Translations under genes and position numbers: made by a program
Shown: one piece after another, positions 36,667-45,136 of the stretch
Layout: each line of letters starts with the position of its first letter
How positions within the stretch are numbered: the first letter of the stretch is position 1
Source: VAXT01 sp963850415
Lineage (GTDB): Bacteria; Actinomycetota; Thermoleophilia; Gaiellales; Gaiellaceae
Assembly: GCA_963850415.1 (NCBI GenBank)
Contig: CAWKLE010000003.1
Span: 868,001-932,000 of the forward strand
Direction: 5' to 3'
DNA: 64,000 nucleotides
The notes under the pieces: model-generated
What the model was told of the DNA's origin: nothing
The model's input: only the letters and a program-made list of their open reading frames with translations
Database searches by the model: none

Positions 36667-36687
36667 GTCCGGTGCCAGGCACCGGAC
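36667..36687. repeat. REP-like palindrome GTCCGGTGCC-A-GGCACCGGAC
   Basis: A perfect 10+1+10 base inverted repeat in the gap between two convergent genes. It is flanked by CATGTCC-like sequence, as are the GGGACCTGGTCCC palindromes at 5202 and 45176. It may act as a two-way terminator or be a REP element. Confidence 0.6.
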
Positions 36688-36701
36688 GTGTCCCGGACGG
36701 A

Positions 36702-37181
36702 CTAGGTTCCGAGGACGATCACGACCTGCGCGCCGTGAAGTTGGCGCGGCGTGATGCCGTCCAGCGGGCCGACGAGCGGGATGCCCTCGTCGCGCGCCAG
36801 GCGTTTCGCCTCCGGTCGGTGCCCCGGGCGGTAGAGGACGACGCTCTTACCCTGGGTCAGCGCCGTGTTCCCGGTTCCGCTGGCTCTGTACCCGCGCGCA
36901 CGTGCGCGCGAGGCCTCGGTCGCGGCCGCTCCGGAGATGCCGTTCGCGTTCAGGACGAGCACCGAGGTCTGGGCGCGGGTGAGCGTGGGCCGCGTCGGCT
37001 CCGGACGTCCCGGACCGCGATGCTTCGCGGGCGCGCGCTTCGCGTTCGCGGTGGACGGCTTCGACATCAGTCCGGCGGCGACGATCAGCAGCAGCACGAG
37101 CCCGATCGCCACGACGCCGCTCGCGACGAGCAGGGCAGTCCGCGACTGATGCGGGCGGAGCTCTGGGGCCGAGATCTCCAC
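36702..37181 (-). CDS. LytR C-terminal-domain protein
   Basis: 159 residues: cytosolic N-terminus, one membrane helix (ALLVASGVVAIGLVLLLIVAAGL), a Pro/Lys-rich linker and a LytR_C domain at about 72-159 with VLVLNANGISGAA, ATEASRARARGY and VVLYRPGHRPEAKRLA. Such proteins face the outside and may bind wall polymer. Neighbouring genes suggest a cell-envelope locus. Confidence 0.8.
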   Translation of the reverse strand: MEISAPELRPHQSRTALLVASGVVAIGLVLLLIVAAGLMSKPSTANAKRAPAKHRGPGRPEPTRPTLTRAQTSVLVLNANGISGAAATEASRARARGYRASGTGNTALTQGKSVVLYRPGHRPEAKRLARDEGIPLVGPLDGITPRQLHGAQVVIVLGT

Positions 37182-37219
37182 GGACGGACCGGATTCGCTC
37201 CGGCCCGCGACGTTCCTTC

Positions 37220-38122
37220 CTACGTGCGGAAGAACTCGAACGTCTCGCGGAGGCCGTCCTCGAGGCTGTGCTCGGGCCGCCAGCCCAGCTCATCCAGGGC
37301 ACGGCTTGGATCGAGGACGGAGCGTCGGATCTCGCCCGGACGCGACGGCATGAACGTCGCCTCGAAGCTCGTCCCCGCGATTCGCTGGCACAGGTCGAGC
37401 AGCTCGACGACCGAGGTCTCCCGCCCGGTGCCCACGTTGTAGACGCTGCCGTCGCGCTCCGTGGCCGCGAGGGTCGCGCGGGCGACGTCGCCCACGTAGA
37501 CGTAGTCGCGGGTCTGGCCGCCGTCCCCGAACACCTTCGGCGCCTCGCCGGCGAGGAGCGTCTTGAAGAAGATCGACACCACGCCCGCCTCGCCGTGCGG
37601 ATCCTGCCGCGGGCCGTACACGTTCCCGTACCGGAGCGAGACGTGACGAGTCCCGTAGAGCCGGTTGTACGTCGCGAGGTACTCCTCCGCCGCGAGCTTC
37701 GACGTCCCGTACGGCGCCATCGGGAGGCGTGGCGCGCTCTCGGGTGCAGGCCCCTCGCATTCGCCGTAGATCGCGCCGCCGGTCGAGCTGAAGACGATCT
37801 GCGTCCCGTGCTCGAGCGCGGCCTGGAGCAGGTTGACCGTGCCGAGCACGTTGATCTGCGCGTCGTGGTCGGGCCGCGCGACCGAGACCCGCACGTCGAT
37901 CTGCGCCGCCAGGTGGTAGCAGACGGTCGGCTTCACGCCCGCGAAGAGCTGGTCCTGCGGCTCGCGGACGTCGCCCTCGACGAGCTCGACGCCGTCCGGG
38001 AGGTTCTCTCGCTTGCCGGACGAGAGGTCGTCGAGGACGACGACTTCCTCGCCGCGCGCGACGAGCGCTTCCGCGACGTGCGAGCCGATGAACCCCGCTC
38101 CTCCTGTGACGAGCACCGCCAC
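37220..38122 (-). CDS. UDP-glucose 4-epimerase-like extended SDR
   Basis: 300 residues. NAD-binding VTGGAGFIGSHVAEAL, the YHLAAQIDVRVSV motif of GalE-like enzymes, FSSTGGAIYGE and the catalytic pair Y-x-x-x-K in YGTSKLAAEEY. RYGNVYGPRQDPHGEAGVV and SRPGEIRRSVLD are sugar-nucleotide contacts. It would interconvert UDP-sugars for surface polysaccharides. Which sugars is not readable from sequence. Divergent from tmk, 17 bases between starts. Confidence 0.85.
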   Translation of the reverse strand: MAVLVTGGAGFIGSHVAEALVARGEEVVVLDDLSSGKRENLPDGVELVEGDVREPQDQLFAGVKPTVCYHLAAQIDVRVSVARPDHDAQINVLGTVNLLQAALEHGTQIVFSSTGGAIYGECEGPAPESAPRLPMAPYGTSKLAAEEYLATYNRLYGTRHVSLRYGNVYGPRQDPHGEAGVVSIFFKTLLAGEAPKVFGDGGQTRDYVYVGDVARATLAATERDGSVYNVGTGRETSVVELLDLCQRIAGTSFEATFMPSRPGEIRRSVLDPSRALDELGWRPEHSLEDGLRETFEFFRT

Positions 38123-38139
38123 GCTCGTATCCTAGGCAC

Positions 38140-38736
38140 GTGTTCGTGACGTTCGAGGGGCTCGACGGCTCCGGCACCACGACCCAGTCCGAGCTTCTCC
38201 GCCAGCACCTCACGGAGGCCGGGCGGGATGTCGTGCTCACACGGGAGCCTGGAGGGACGGAGCTCGGGGAGAAGGTGCGCGAGCTCGTCCTCGAGGGGCC
38301 CGAGATCTCGCCGTGGGCCGAGGCGGCGCTCTTCGCCGCGGCGCGTGCCGAGCTCGTCGCGGAGGTGATCCAGCCGGCTTTGGAGCGGGGCGCCGACGTC
38401 GTGTGCGATCGCTACCTGGACTCGTCGCTCGCGTACCAGGGCATCGCGCGCGGTCTGGGGGTCGATCGCGTGCTCGCGCTAAACGTGAACGCCATTCGCG
38501 GCATCCTTCCCGACATGACGTTCCTGCTGCTCGTCGATCCCAAAGAGGCGCGGCACCGGTCCGGGCCGCCCGGTGACCGGATCGAGCGCGAGGGCGACGC
38601 GTTCCTGCGCGAGGTCGACCGGGCCTACCGCGAGCTGGGCTCGGCCTTCGCGGGCCGGATCACGACGATCGACGCGTCTCGGCCCGCCGACGAGGTTGCG
38701 AAGGAGGTGCGTGACAGGCTTCCAGGGCTTTCCTGA
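38140..38736 (+). CDS. tmk: Thymidylate kinase with a P-loop lacking the lysine
   Basis: 198 residues. dTMP to dTDP phosphorylation for DNA synthesis. TMK motifs are clear: VTFEGLDGSG at the start, TREPGGTELGEKVRELVL, CDRYLDSSLAYQG and GDRIEREGDAFLREV. The P-loop reads GLDGSGTTTQ where most family members have GK(T/S)T; the codon at the lysine position is ACC (Thr). All the rest is intact and the gene overlaps holB by 26 bases, so it is likely functional. Confidence 0.9.
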   Translation: MFVTFEGLDGSGTTTQSELLRQHLTEAGRDVVLTREPGGTELGEKVRELVLEGPEISPWAEAALFAAARAELVAEVIQPALERGADVVCDRYLDSSLAYQGIARGLGVDRVLALNVNAIRGILPDMTFLLLVDPKEARHRSGPPGDRIEREGDAFLREVDRAYRELGSAFAGRITTIDASRPADEVAKEVRDRLPGLS

Positions 38737-39793
38737 GCAGGCCGAGGCGCGCCGCCTGCTCGACGCCGCGCTCGCCGAGGGGCATGCGCACGCGTATCTG
38801 TTCCACGGGCCGCCGGGCGTGGGGAAGCGCCGCACCGCGCTCGGGTTCGCGGGAGCGCTGCTCGGCGATCCGGGACGGGTCGAGCGTCTCGCGCATCCGG
38901 ACCTGTACGTGCTCGAGCCGCTCGGCGACCAGATTCGGATCGATGCGATCCGCGAGCTGCACCACGACTTGCACATGCGGCCGTTCGAGGCGGATCGGCG
39001 GGTCTATCTCGTGTTCGGTGCGGACACACTGAACGAGGAGGCCGCAGACGCGCTGCTCAAGGATCTCGAGGAGCCGCCGCCGTACGCGGTGGCCGTCCTC
39101 GTCGCGGACGACCTCGGACCGTTGCCGGACACGATCCGTTCGCGCTGCCAGCTCGTCCCGTTCCGGCGGCTCGCCGAGGCGACCGTGCGCGACGAGATCG
39201 TGGCCCGCTCGCCCGAGCTGTCGGAGCACGAGGCGACGGCGCTCGCGCGCGTGGCTCGGGGGCGGCTCGACCGGGTCGATCGGTTGCTCGACCCGGACGC
39301 GGCGCGGCGGCGCGAGGCGGTGCTCGAAGTGGCGCGCTCGGTCTACCGCGATCCAGGCTTCCAGCCCGGTGAGGCGTCTCGGCGGCTGATGGCGATCGCC
39401 GGCGAGCGGGCCGAGGAAGCGAAGGAGCGGGCGCAGGCGGAGAACGAGGAGCTCGACCTGACCGGCCGCGAGAAGGAGCAGCGAACTCGGCGTGCGATGC
39501 GCGGCGCGGAGCGTGAGGAGATCCTGCTCTGCCTCGAGGAGCTCGAGGCGTGGTACCGCGACCTCGTCGTCGTCGCTGCGGGAGCGGAGTCGGCGGCGGG
39601 GCACGTCGACCGGCTCGGCGAGCTGCGAGAGGATGCGAGCGTCGAGCGCCTGCCCGGCGCGGAGGCGGCCGCGGAGGCGGTCCGCGCTACGTGGCGCCTG
39701 TACGAGGAGCTCCAGCTCCAGGCCGGCCTTGCGCTCGAGGCGCTCTTCGTCAAGCTGCACCGCGAGCTTGCGTCCGTGCCGGCTCCCGCGTAG
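38711..39793 (+). CDS. holB: DNA polymerase III delta' subunit
   Basis: 360 residues from the GTG at 38711, four bases after AAGGAGG-TGC. Clamp-loader AAA+ fold: HAYLFHGPPGVGKRRTA (P-loop), DADRRVYLVF-like region, LNEEAADALLKDLEEPPP and SRCQLVPFRRL (SRC box). It loads the sliding clamp with DnaX and HolA. The C-terminal part is helical and charged. Its TAG shares a G with the GTG of the next gene. Confidence 0.85.
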   Translation: MTGFQGFPEQAEARRLLDAALAEGHAHAYLFHGPPGVGKRRTALGFAGALLGDPGRVERLAHPDLYVLEPLGDQIRIDAIRELHHDLHMRPFEADRRVYLVFGADTLNEEAADALLKDLEEPPPYAVAVLVADDLGPLPDTIRSRCQLVPFRRLAEATVRDEIVARSPELSEHEATALARVARGRLDRVDRLLDPDAARRREAVLEVARSVYRDPGFQPGEASRRLMAIAGERAEEAKERAQAENEELDLTGREKEQRTRRAMRGAEREEILLCLEELEAWYRDLVVVAAGAESAAGHVDRLGELREDASVERLPGAEAAAEAVRATWRLYEELQLQAGLALEALFVKLHRELASVPAPA

Positions 39794-40449
39794 TGCAGAC
39801 GTACGTCGACTCCCATGCGGTGGCCCGAGCGATCCTGCTCGTCTCACTGGTCGCTTCGCCGCTTCTGGAGGGCGCGGTGACGGCGTTCGAGCGGGTGCGG
39901 ACCGAGCGCGGATCTGCACGCGCAGCGGGAGGCGCGTTCGTGGAGACGGCGACGCTTCGGACGGGAAGCGGCTCCGGTCAGGATCGCGGCACGAAATGGA
40001 TCCTCGTCGGGTCGATGATCGCCGCTGTGCTGCTCGGCTGGCGCGCGGCGGAGCGCTTTCCCGGGGCCGCGATGCCAGGTGGCGGGGCGTTCCTGTTCGT
40101 GTTCGGCCTGCTCATGCTCTGGGCGGGCGTCGCCCTTCGGTTGTGGTCGATCGGGACGCTCGGGCGCTACTTTCGGCGGGTGGTCGTGATCCAGGAGGGC
40201 CACCGGGTCGTGACCGCCGGCCCCTACGGGCTCGTCCGTCATCCGTCGTACCTCGGCAATCTGCTCGCGGCGGCCGGGCTCGGCATCGCGCTCGGAAACT
40301 GGGTCAGCCTCGCGATCCTGGTCGTGATCCCGACGCTCGGCCACCTGCCGCGGATCTGGGTCGAGGAGCGCGCGCTGGAGGAAAGCCTCGGCGCCGAATA
40401 CAGCGGCTACGCGGGCAACCGAAAGCGCCTTGTGCCCGGCATCTGGTAG
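39793..40449 (+). CDS. Isoprenylcysteine carboxyl methyltransferase-like membrane protein
   Basis: 218 residues from the GTG in TAGTG. About four helices; the C-terminal half carries the ICMT/PEMT signature GPYGLVRHPSYLGNLLAAAG and the final EERALEESLGAEYSGY. These membrane enzymes methylate carboxyl groups or lipids with SAM. In bacteria the substrate is rarely known. Translationally linked to holB. Confidence 0.8.
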   Translation: MQTYVDSHAVARAILLVSLVASPLLEGAVTAFERVRTERGSARAAGGAFVETATLRTGSGSGQDRGTKWILVGSMIAAVLLGWRAAERFPGAAMPGGGAFLFVFGLLMLWAGVALRLWSIGTLGRYFRRVVVIQEGHRVVTAGPYGLVRHPSYLGNLLAAAGLGIALGNWVSLAILVVIPTLGHLPRIWVEERALEESLGAEYSGYAGNRKRLVPGIW

Positions 40450-40452
40450 CGC

Positions 40453-40578
40453 GTCCCGGGGTCAGACCCCGCCCCAAAGTCGTGCCAACTTCGTCACGGA
40501 TCGCGCACTGCGCGGGCGTCGGGCCCGCAAATTGCAGAAACGGGCGCGCGGCAAATGTAAAGGGGTCTGACCCCGGGG
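40453..40578. repeat. BIME-like pair of inverted GGGGTCAGACCCC palindromes
   Basis: Two palindromes, GGGGTC-A-GACCCC at 40458-40470 and GGGGTC-T-GACCCC at 40562-40574, stand in opposite orientation about 90 bases apart, each with CCGG on the outer side. Between them is non-coding sequence with a GCCCGCAAATTGC stretch. They fill the gap between two convergent genes. Paired inverted REPs are the usual form of BIMEs mobilised by RAYT transposases (family knowledge); no RAYT gene is in the window. Confidence 0.65.
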
Positions 40579-41349
40579 TTACTGGCCCGCGTTCTGGTCG
40601 AGCGCGTCGAGGACGATGTCGGCCGGACGCCAGAACGCGTTCTTCGCTCCCGGCAACGCGCTCAGCGGAGCGAAATGGTCGGCCTTGAACGCCCCGTGCG
40701 ACGACACCTCGTCGATCTGGATGTTCTGCCCCGGGAACCCGCCGCGCTGGAGACGCTGCCCAAGGAGCGCAGCGCCGGCCGTGCCGACCACCTGATCCTG
40801 ATCCCCGACCAGGATCAGCAGCTCAGTGAAGTGGGGCACGCCGGCGAGGTCGATCAGGTGCTTCTGATTCCCGTACGGGGCCGGGAAGACGCTCATGATC
40901 CAGTCCGGCACGGGAAGCTTCCGCGCGCCCGCGACCGCCCCGTACTCGACCGCGATCGCCCCGCCGCGCGAATAGCCGATCACGAGGACGGGAAGGCCGC
41001 CGAGGTCGACGCGCTTCTGAGCCGTGTGGACGGCGTTCGTGACGAACTGCATCGGGTCCCTCTCGTACGACATCTCGTACCGCGGATAGACGACGATGCT
41101 TCCGCGCTTGACGAGGTGCCTGATCCACGGCAGGTGGTTCGCGGGGGTCGCCTCCTCCGGGCCGCCCTGGCCGTGGAAATAGACGACCACGTCCTTCGGC
41201 TTCCCGGCCGGCTGGTAGATCCAGACGCCCGAGGCGCCCTTGCCGATCGGGCCCTCCGACGTCGCCTTGGCCGGCCCGCTGTCCTTCCCTCCGCAGCCGG
41301 ACAGGGCAAGAAGCATTGTCAAAGCGATCAGGCCGGGGCCGAGCCTCAT
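40579..41349 (-). CDS. Alpha/beta-hydrolase lipoprotein
   Basis: 256 residues with a lipoprotein signal (LTMLLALSGCGG). The hydrolase part has VVVYFHGQGGPEE (oxyanion loop), the nucleophile elbow GYSRGG, the acid in LVGDQDQVV and a histidine in SSHGAFKADHF. It is probably attached to the outer face of the membrane and cleaves an ester or amide. Substrate unknown. Convergent with the ICMT-like gene across the REP pair. Confidence 0.8.
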   Translation of the reverse strand: MRLGPGLIALTMLLALSGCGGKDSGPAKATSEGPIGKGASGVWIYQPAGKPKDVVVYFHGQGGPEEATPANHLPWIRHLVKRGSIVVYPRYEMSYERDPMQFVTNAVHTAQKRVDLGGLPVLVIGYSRGGAIAVEYGAVAGARKLPVPDWIMSVFPAPYGNQKHLIDLAGVPHFTELLILVGDQDQVVGTAGAALLGQRLQRGGFPGQNIQIDEVSSHGAFKADHFAPLSALPGAKNAFWRPADIVLDALDQNAGQ

Positions 41350-41383
41350 ACCCGTTCGGACGCCGCGCGTGCCCGCGGGTTAG

Positions 41384-41420
41384 TGAAAACGAAAGGGCCA
41401 GACCCTTCCGGATCTGGCCC
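41384..41420 (-). terminator. Intrinsic terminator GGGCCAGA-loop-TCTGGCCC with T-rich tail
   Basis: Read on the minus strand: an eight-base stem GGGCCAGA/TCTGGCCC with a ten-base loop, followed by TTTCGTTTT. It lies 25 bases after the stop of the 22-residue membrane peptide gene and ends just before the lipoprotein gene, so it separates the two units. Confidence 0.75.
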
Positions 41421-41444
41421 CGATGCTGTTCAAGTGGTGATCGT

Positions 41445-41513
41445 CTACAGGACGTAGAGCACAAGCAGGACGATCAGGACGATCAGCAACACAGTTCCGA
41501 TACCGATGTACAC
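41445..41513 (-). CDS. 22-residue membrane peptide
   Basis: A GTG at 41513 preceded by GAGGAGGTCGGTT, an excellent ribosome site. The product is a single hydrophobic helix (YIGIGTVLLIVLIVLLVLY, then VL) with no charged residue. A strong terminator follows. Tiny peptides starting YIGIGT are known from automatic annotations of actinobacteria (recollection, not checked). It may be a regulatory or membrane-complex subunit; function is unknown. Confidence 0.6.
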   Translation of the reverse strand: MYIGIGTVLLIVLIVLLVLYVL

Positions 41514-41570
41514 AACCGACCTCCTCTCGTTTGCTCCACGTCTGTTACCCGCGCTCGCGCGCGGCAAACA

Positions 41571-42890
41571 TCACGCGCCGAGCGCTTCGTCGAGCTTCTC
41601 GAGGCCCTCGTCGAGCTCGTCGCGAGTGATCGTCAGCGGCGGGGCGACGATGATCACGTTCCAGTGCGTCATCAGATAGAGCCCGTTCGCGAGTGCCGCT
41701 TTCCCGATCTTCGCCATCGGAGCGAACGCCTCGCCTGAGGCGTTGAACGGGACCAGAGGCTCCCGCGTCGCGCGGTCCTTGACGAGCTCGACGCCGTAGA
41801 AGAGGCCGAGGCCGCGCACCTCGCCGATCGACTCGTGCTTGTCGGCCAGCGCGGCCAAACCGTCGCCCAGAACCTCACCCATCTCCGCCGCGTGCTCGAC
41901 GATGCCCTCCTCGCGGAAAGCCTCGATGGACGCGACCCCCGCGGCGCACGCGAGCGGATGGCCCGAGTACGTGAGCCCGCCCGCGAAGTACTTGTCGCGC
42001 ACCCAGTCGGCGATCGGCGCGGAGATCGTCATCGCGCCCAGCGGCACGTAGCCGGAGTTGATCCCCTTGGCCAGCGTGATGATGTCCGGCACGACGTCCC
42101 AGTGCTCGCAGGCGAACCACTTGCCCGTGCGCCCGAAGCCGGCCATCACCTCGTCGAAGATCAGGACGATCCCGTGCCGGTCGCACACCTCGCGCACGGC
42201 TTGCAGGTAGCCGGGCGGCGGCGGGATGACGCCGTTCGTCCCGGTGATCGTCTCGATCAGCACCGCGGCCACGTTCTGCGGCCCTTCGTACTGGAGGATC
42301 TCCTCCAGGTGCGGCGCGCCCGTGCAAACCGGGCAAGGATCCGGGTGCCCCGCGGGACAGCGGTACGTGTACGGGTCGAGCATGCGCACGATGCCCGGCA
42401 GCCCAGGCTCGGCGGGCCAGCGCCGCGGGTCGCCCGTCGCCGAGATCGCGCCGGCGGTCGCGCCGTGGTACGAGCGGTAGCGCGTGACGATCTTGTGCCG
42501 CCCCGTGTACCAGCGCGCCAGCTTGATCGCGTTCTCGTTCGCCTCGGCGCCGCCGTTCGTGAAGAACGACATCGTCAGGTCGCCGGGCGTGACCTCGTCC
42601 AGCAGCCGCGCCAGCTCGGAGCGCTGCTCGTTCGCCATCATCGGCCCGATCGTCGTCAGCCGATCCGCCTGCTCCTTGATCGCGGCGATCACCTTCGGGT
42701 GCTGGTGCCCGAGCGAGACGTTGACGAGCTGCGACGCGAAGTCGAGGTAGCGCTTCCCGTCGAAGTCCCAGAAGTAGCGGCCCTCGGCGCCCGCGATCGG
42801 GATCGGGTCGATCGCCGAGCGGACCGACCAGGAGTGGAGGACGTACTTCGCGTCGTCCGTCTTCACACGGCTCGTGTCTGCGACTGCCAT
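41571..42890 (-). CDS. Class III omega-aminotransferase (beta-alanine/taurine type)
   Basis: 439 residues from the ATG at 42890, which overlaps the lipoprotein stop (ATGA). PLP fold-type I with FFTNGGAEANENAIKLAR, RYRSYHGATAGA, FDEVMAGFGRTG and the Schiff-base lysine K275 in LAKGINSG. A Cys-rich insert (YRCPAGHPDPCPVC) is present. In this cluster the likely reaction is beta-alanine plus pyruvate to malonate semialdehyde, the step after carbamoyl-beta-alanine hydrolysis. Taurine or 2-oxoglutarate-dependent activity is an alternative. Confidence 0.82.
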   Translation of the reverse strand: MAVADTSRVKTDDAKYVLHSWSVRSAIDPIPIAGAEGRYFWDFDGKRYLDFASQLVNVSLGHQHPKVIAAIKEQADRLTTIGPMMANEQRSELARLLDEVTPGDLTMSFFTNGGAEANENAIKLARWYTGRHKIVTRYRSYHGATAGAISATGDPRRWPAEPGLPGIVRMLDPYTYRCPAGHPDPCPVCTGAPHLEEILQYEGPQNVAAVLIETITGTNGVIPPPPGYLQAVREVCDRHGIVLIFDEVMAGFGRTGKWFACEHWDVVPDIITLAKGINSGYVPLGAMTISAPIADWVRDKYFAGGLTYSGHPLACAAGVASIEAFREEGIVEHAAEMGEVLGDGLAALADKHESIGEVRGLGLFYGVELVKDRATREPLVPFNASGEAFAPMAKIGKAALANGLYLMTHWNVIIVAPPLTITRDELDEGLEKLDEALGA

Positions 42891-43552
42891 CAGCGCGGGA
42901 ACTCCATCGGGATTGTCGCAGGTGGCGTGCCGATCACGATCGCGATCTCGCGCAGGTTGCTGAGCTCGATCTGGGCCGGATCGCCCACGTTGACCTTCCC
43001 GTCGACGTAGATCTTGATCGGAACCGCGGGCTTGCAGTAGCCGCCGACGCAGTTGTTCGTCAGCCGGACGGCCCACTGGGTGAAGAACTGGCCGAGCTGG
43101 TTCGGGCTCGGTGTCTTCGTCTCGGTGTGCAGCAGGCCTGACAGGTCGTGCGTGTGCAGCGGCGAGATGCACGGCTGGTCGCACTCCTGCGTCAGGCCCG
43201 CGCCGACCACGATGCCGTCCAGCCGCTTGTCGCTCCGGACTGCGGGGTTGGCGAGGTCGATCCCGATCCCCGCCGGGACGAGCACCGGCCTGCCGTTGAC
43301 GAACACGTCGAGATGCGCGTGGACGTGGTACTGCAGGAACTCGGCCTTCTCGGGCACGAGGCCGGCTGCGCACGTGAGCGCCATCGGGTCGGCCGGAGCG
43401 GGCCAGGGCGCCTTCGTCGTGCGGGGCGCCGCGACGTCGCCGTACTGCGCGCAAACGCCGCTGCCGCTCGAGCTCTTCGAGCCGCTATCGCTGCCGCAGC
43501 CCGCGGCCACGAGGAGCAGGAGAGCGCAGATCGCGGACGCGCGGAGCGCCAT
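42890..43552 (-). CDS. Lipoprotein with His-rich metal-binding motifs
   Basis: 220 residues; lipoprotein signal with LLLLVAAGCGS. The mature part has HVHAHLDVFVNG, ISPLHTHDLSG and several Cys (AQYGD after a Cys, ECDQPC, NNCVGGYC). The spaced histidines suggest a metal site. I recognise this as a conserved actinobacterial extracytoplasmic protein of unknown role. It is translationally coupled to the aminotransferase and divergent from mmsA. Confidence 0.7.
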   Translation of the reverse strand: MALRASAICALLLLVAAGCGSDSGSKSSSGSGVCAQYGDVAAPRTTKAPWPAPADPMALTCAAGLVPEKAEFLQYHVHAHLDVFVNGRPVLVPAGIGIDLANPAVRSDKRLDGIVVGAGLTQECDQPCISPLHTHDLSGLLHTETKTPSPNQLGQFFTQWAVRLTNNCVGGYCKPAVPIKIYVDGKVNVGDPAQIELSNLREIAIVIGTPPATIPMEFPR

Positions 43553-43583
43553 GCGGCAACCCTAGCCGCGCTAGGCTGGCTTC

Positions 43584-45113
43584 GTGACAGAGGTCGCACA
43601 GGCTCCCGGCAAGCCCGGCGCGAAGGTGCGCCGGATCAGTCACTGGATCGACGGCCGCACGGTTGCGGGCGAGTCGGGCCGGAGCGGGCCGGTCTACAAC
43701 CCGGCGCTCGGAGCCCAGACGGGCGAGGTCGACTTCGCCTCCCGCGAGGAGGTCGGCCGCGCGGTCGCCGCCGCCAAGGCAGCGTTCCCGGCCTGGCGCG
43801 AGGTCTCGCTCTCGCGCCGCACGGAGCTGATGTTCCGGATCCGCGAGCTCGTCCACGACCGGCTCGGCGAGATCGCGGCCATCCTCACCGACGAGCACGG
43901 CAAGGTGCTCTCGGACGCGAAGGGCGAGGTCCAGCGCGGGCTCGAGGTGATCGAGCACGCGTGCGGGATCCCGACGCTCCTGCGGGGTCACTTCTCGGAG
44001 CAGGCCTCGACCGGGATCGACGTCTACTCGATCCGCCAGCCGCTGGGGGTCGCGGCGGGGATCACCCCGTTCAACTTCCCGGCGATGGTGCCCATGTGGA
44101 TGTGGGCCCCGGCACTCGCCTGCGGGAACACGTTCGTGCTCAAGCCGTCCGAGAAGGACCCGTCCGCCTCGATCTACGTCGCCGAGCTGCTCAAGGAAGC
44201 CGGTCTCCCCGACGGCGTCTTCAACGTCGTCCACGGCGACAAGGAGGCGGTCGACGCGATCCTCGAGCACCCGGACATCGACGCGGTCAGCTTCGTCGGC
44301 TCGACGCCGATCGCGAAGTACATCTACACGACCGGTTCCGCGGCCGGGAAGCGCGTCCAGGCGCTCGGCGGCGCGAAGAACCACATGGTCGTGCTGCCGG
44401 ACGCGGACATCGGCATGGCGGCCGACGCGGCGGTCAGCGCGGGCTACGGCTCGGCCGGCGAGCGCTGCATGGCGATCTCGGCCGTGGTCGCCGTCGGAGA
44501 CGCGGCCGACCAGCTCGTCGGCGCGATCAAGGAACGGTTGCCCAACGTGAAGGTCGGCCCGGGAACCGAGCCGGACTCGGAGATGGGCCCGCTGATCACG
44601 CGCGAGCACCGGGACAAGGTCGCCGCGTACATCGACTCCGGCCGTGAGCAGGGCGCGACCGTGGTCGCCGACGGCCGCGAGACGGGCCCCGACGGCGACG
44701 GGTTCTTCCTCGGCGTGTCCCTTCTCGACAACGTGACGCCCGAGATGGACGCCTACAAAGACGAGATCTTCGGCCCGGTGCTCTCGGTCGTGCGCGCGGA
44801 GACCTACGACGACGCGGTGCGCATGGTGAACGAGAACCCGTACGGAAACGGCGTGGCCATCTTCACGCGGGACGGCGGCGCGGCCAGGCAGTTCCAGTTC
44901 GAGGTGCAGGCGGGCATGGTCGGCGTCAACGTCCCGATCCCGGTGCCGGTCGCGTACTACTCGTTCGGCGGCTGGAAGGCGTCGCTCTTCGGCGACTCGC
45001 ACGTCTACGGGCCGGAGGGGATCAACTTCTACACGCGCGGGAAGGTCGTCACGTCCCGCTGGCCCGACCCGGCCACGAGCCAGGTCGACCTCGGCTTCCC
45101 GCAGACGCGCTAA
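43584..45113 (+). CDS. mmsA: CoA-acylating (methyl)malonate-semialdehyde dehydrogenase
   Basis: 509 residues from a GTG start. Aldehyde dehydrogenase superfamily with the MMSDH-specific GGAKNHMVVLPD (Asn where other ALDHs have the general-base Glu) and catalytic C295 in GERCMAIS. It converts malonate semialdehyde to acetyl-CoA, or methylmalonate semialdehyde to propionyl-CoA, with NAD+ and CoA. This is the last step for beta-alanine and beta-aminoisobutyrate from uracil and thymine, and also serves valine and inositol breakdown. Confidence 0.9.
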   Translation: MTEVAQAPGKPGAKVRRISHWIDGRTVAGESGRSGPVYNPALGAQTGEVDFASREEVGRAVAAAKAAFPAWREVSLSRRTELMFRIRELVHDRLGEIAAILTDEHGKVLSDAKGEVQRGLEVIEHACGIPTLLRGHFSEQASTGIDVYSIRQPLGVAAGITPFNFPAMVPMWMWAPALACGNTFVLKPSEKDPSASIYVAELLKEAGLPDGVFNVVHGDKEAVDAILEHPDIDAVSFVGSTPIAKYIYTTGSAAGKRVQALGGAKNHMVVLPDADIGMAADAAVSAGYGSAGERCMAISAVVAVGDAADQLVGAIKERLPNVKVGPGTEPDSEMGPLITREHRDKVAAYIDSGREQGATVVADGRETGPDGDGFFLGVSLLDNVTPEMDAYKDEIFGPVLSVVRAETYDDAVRMVNENPYGNGVAIFTRDGGAARQFQFEVQAGMVGVNVPIPVPVAYYSFGGWKASLFGDSHVYGPEGINFYTRGKVVTSRWPDPATSQVDLGFPQTR

Positions 45114-45136
45114 CCGTCCCTTTCGGCCATCTCCCC

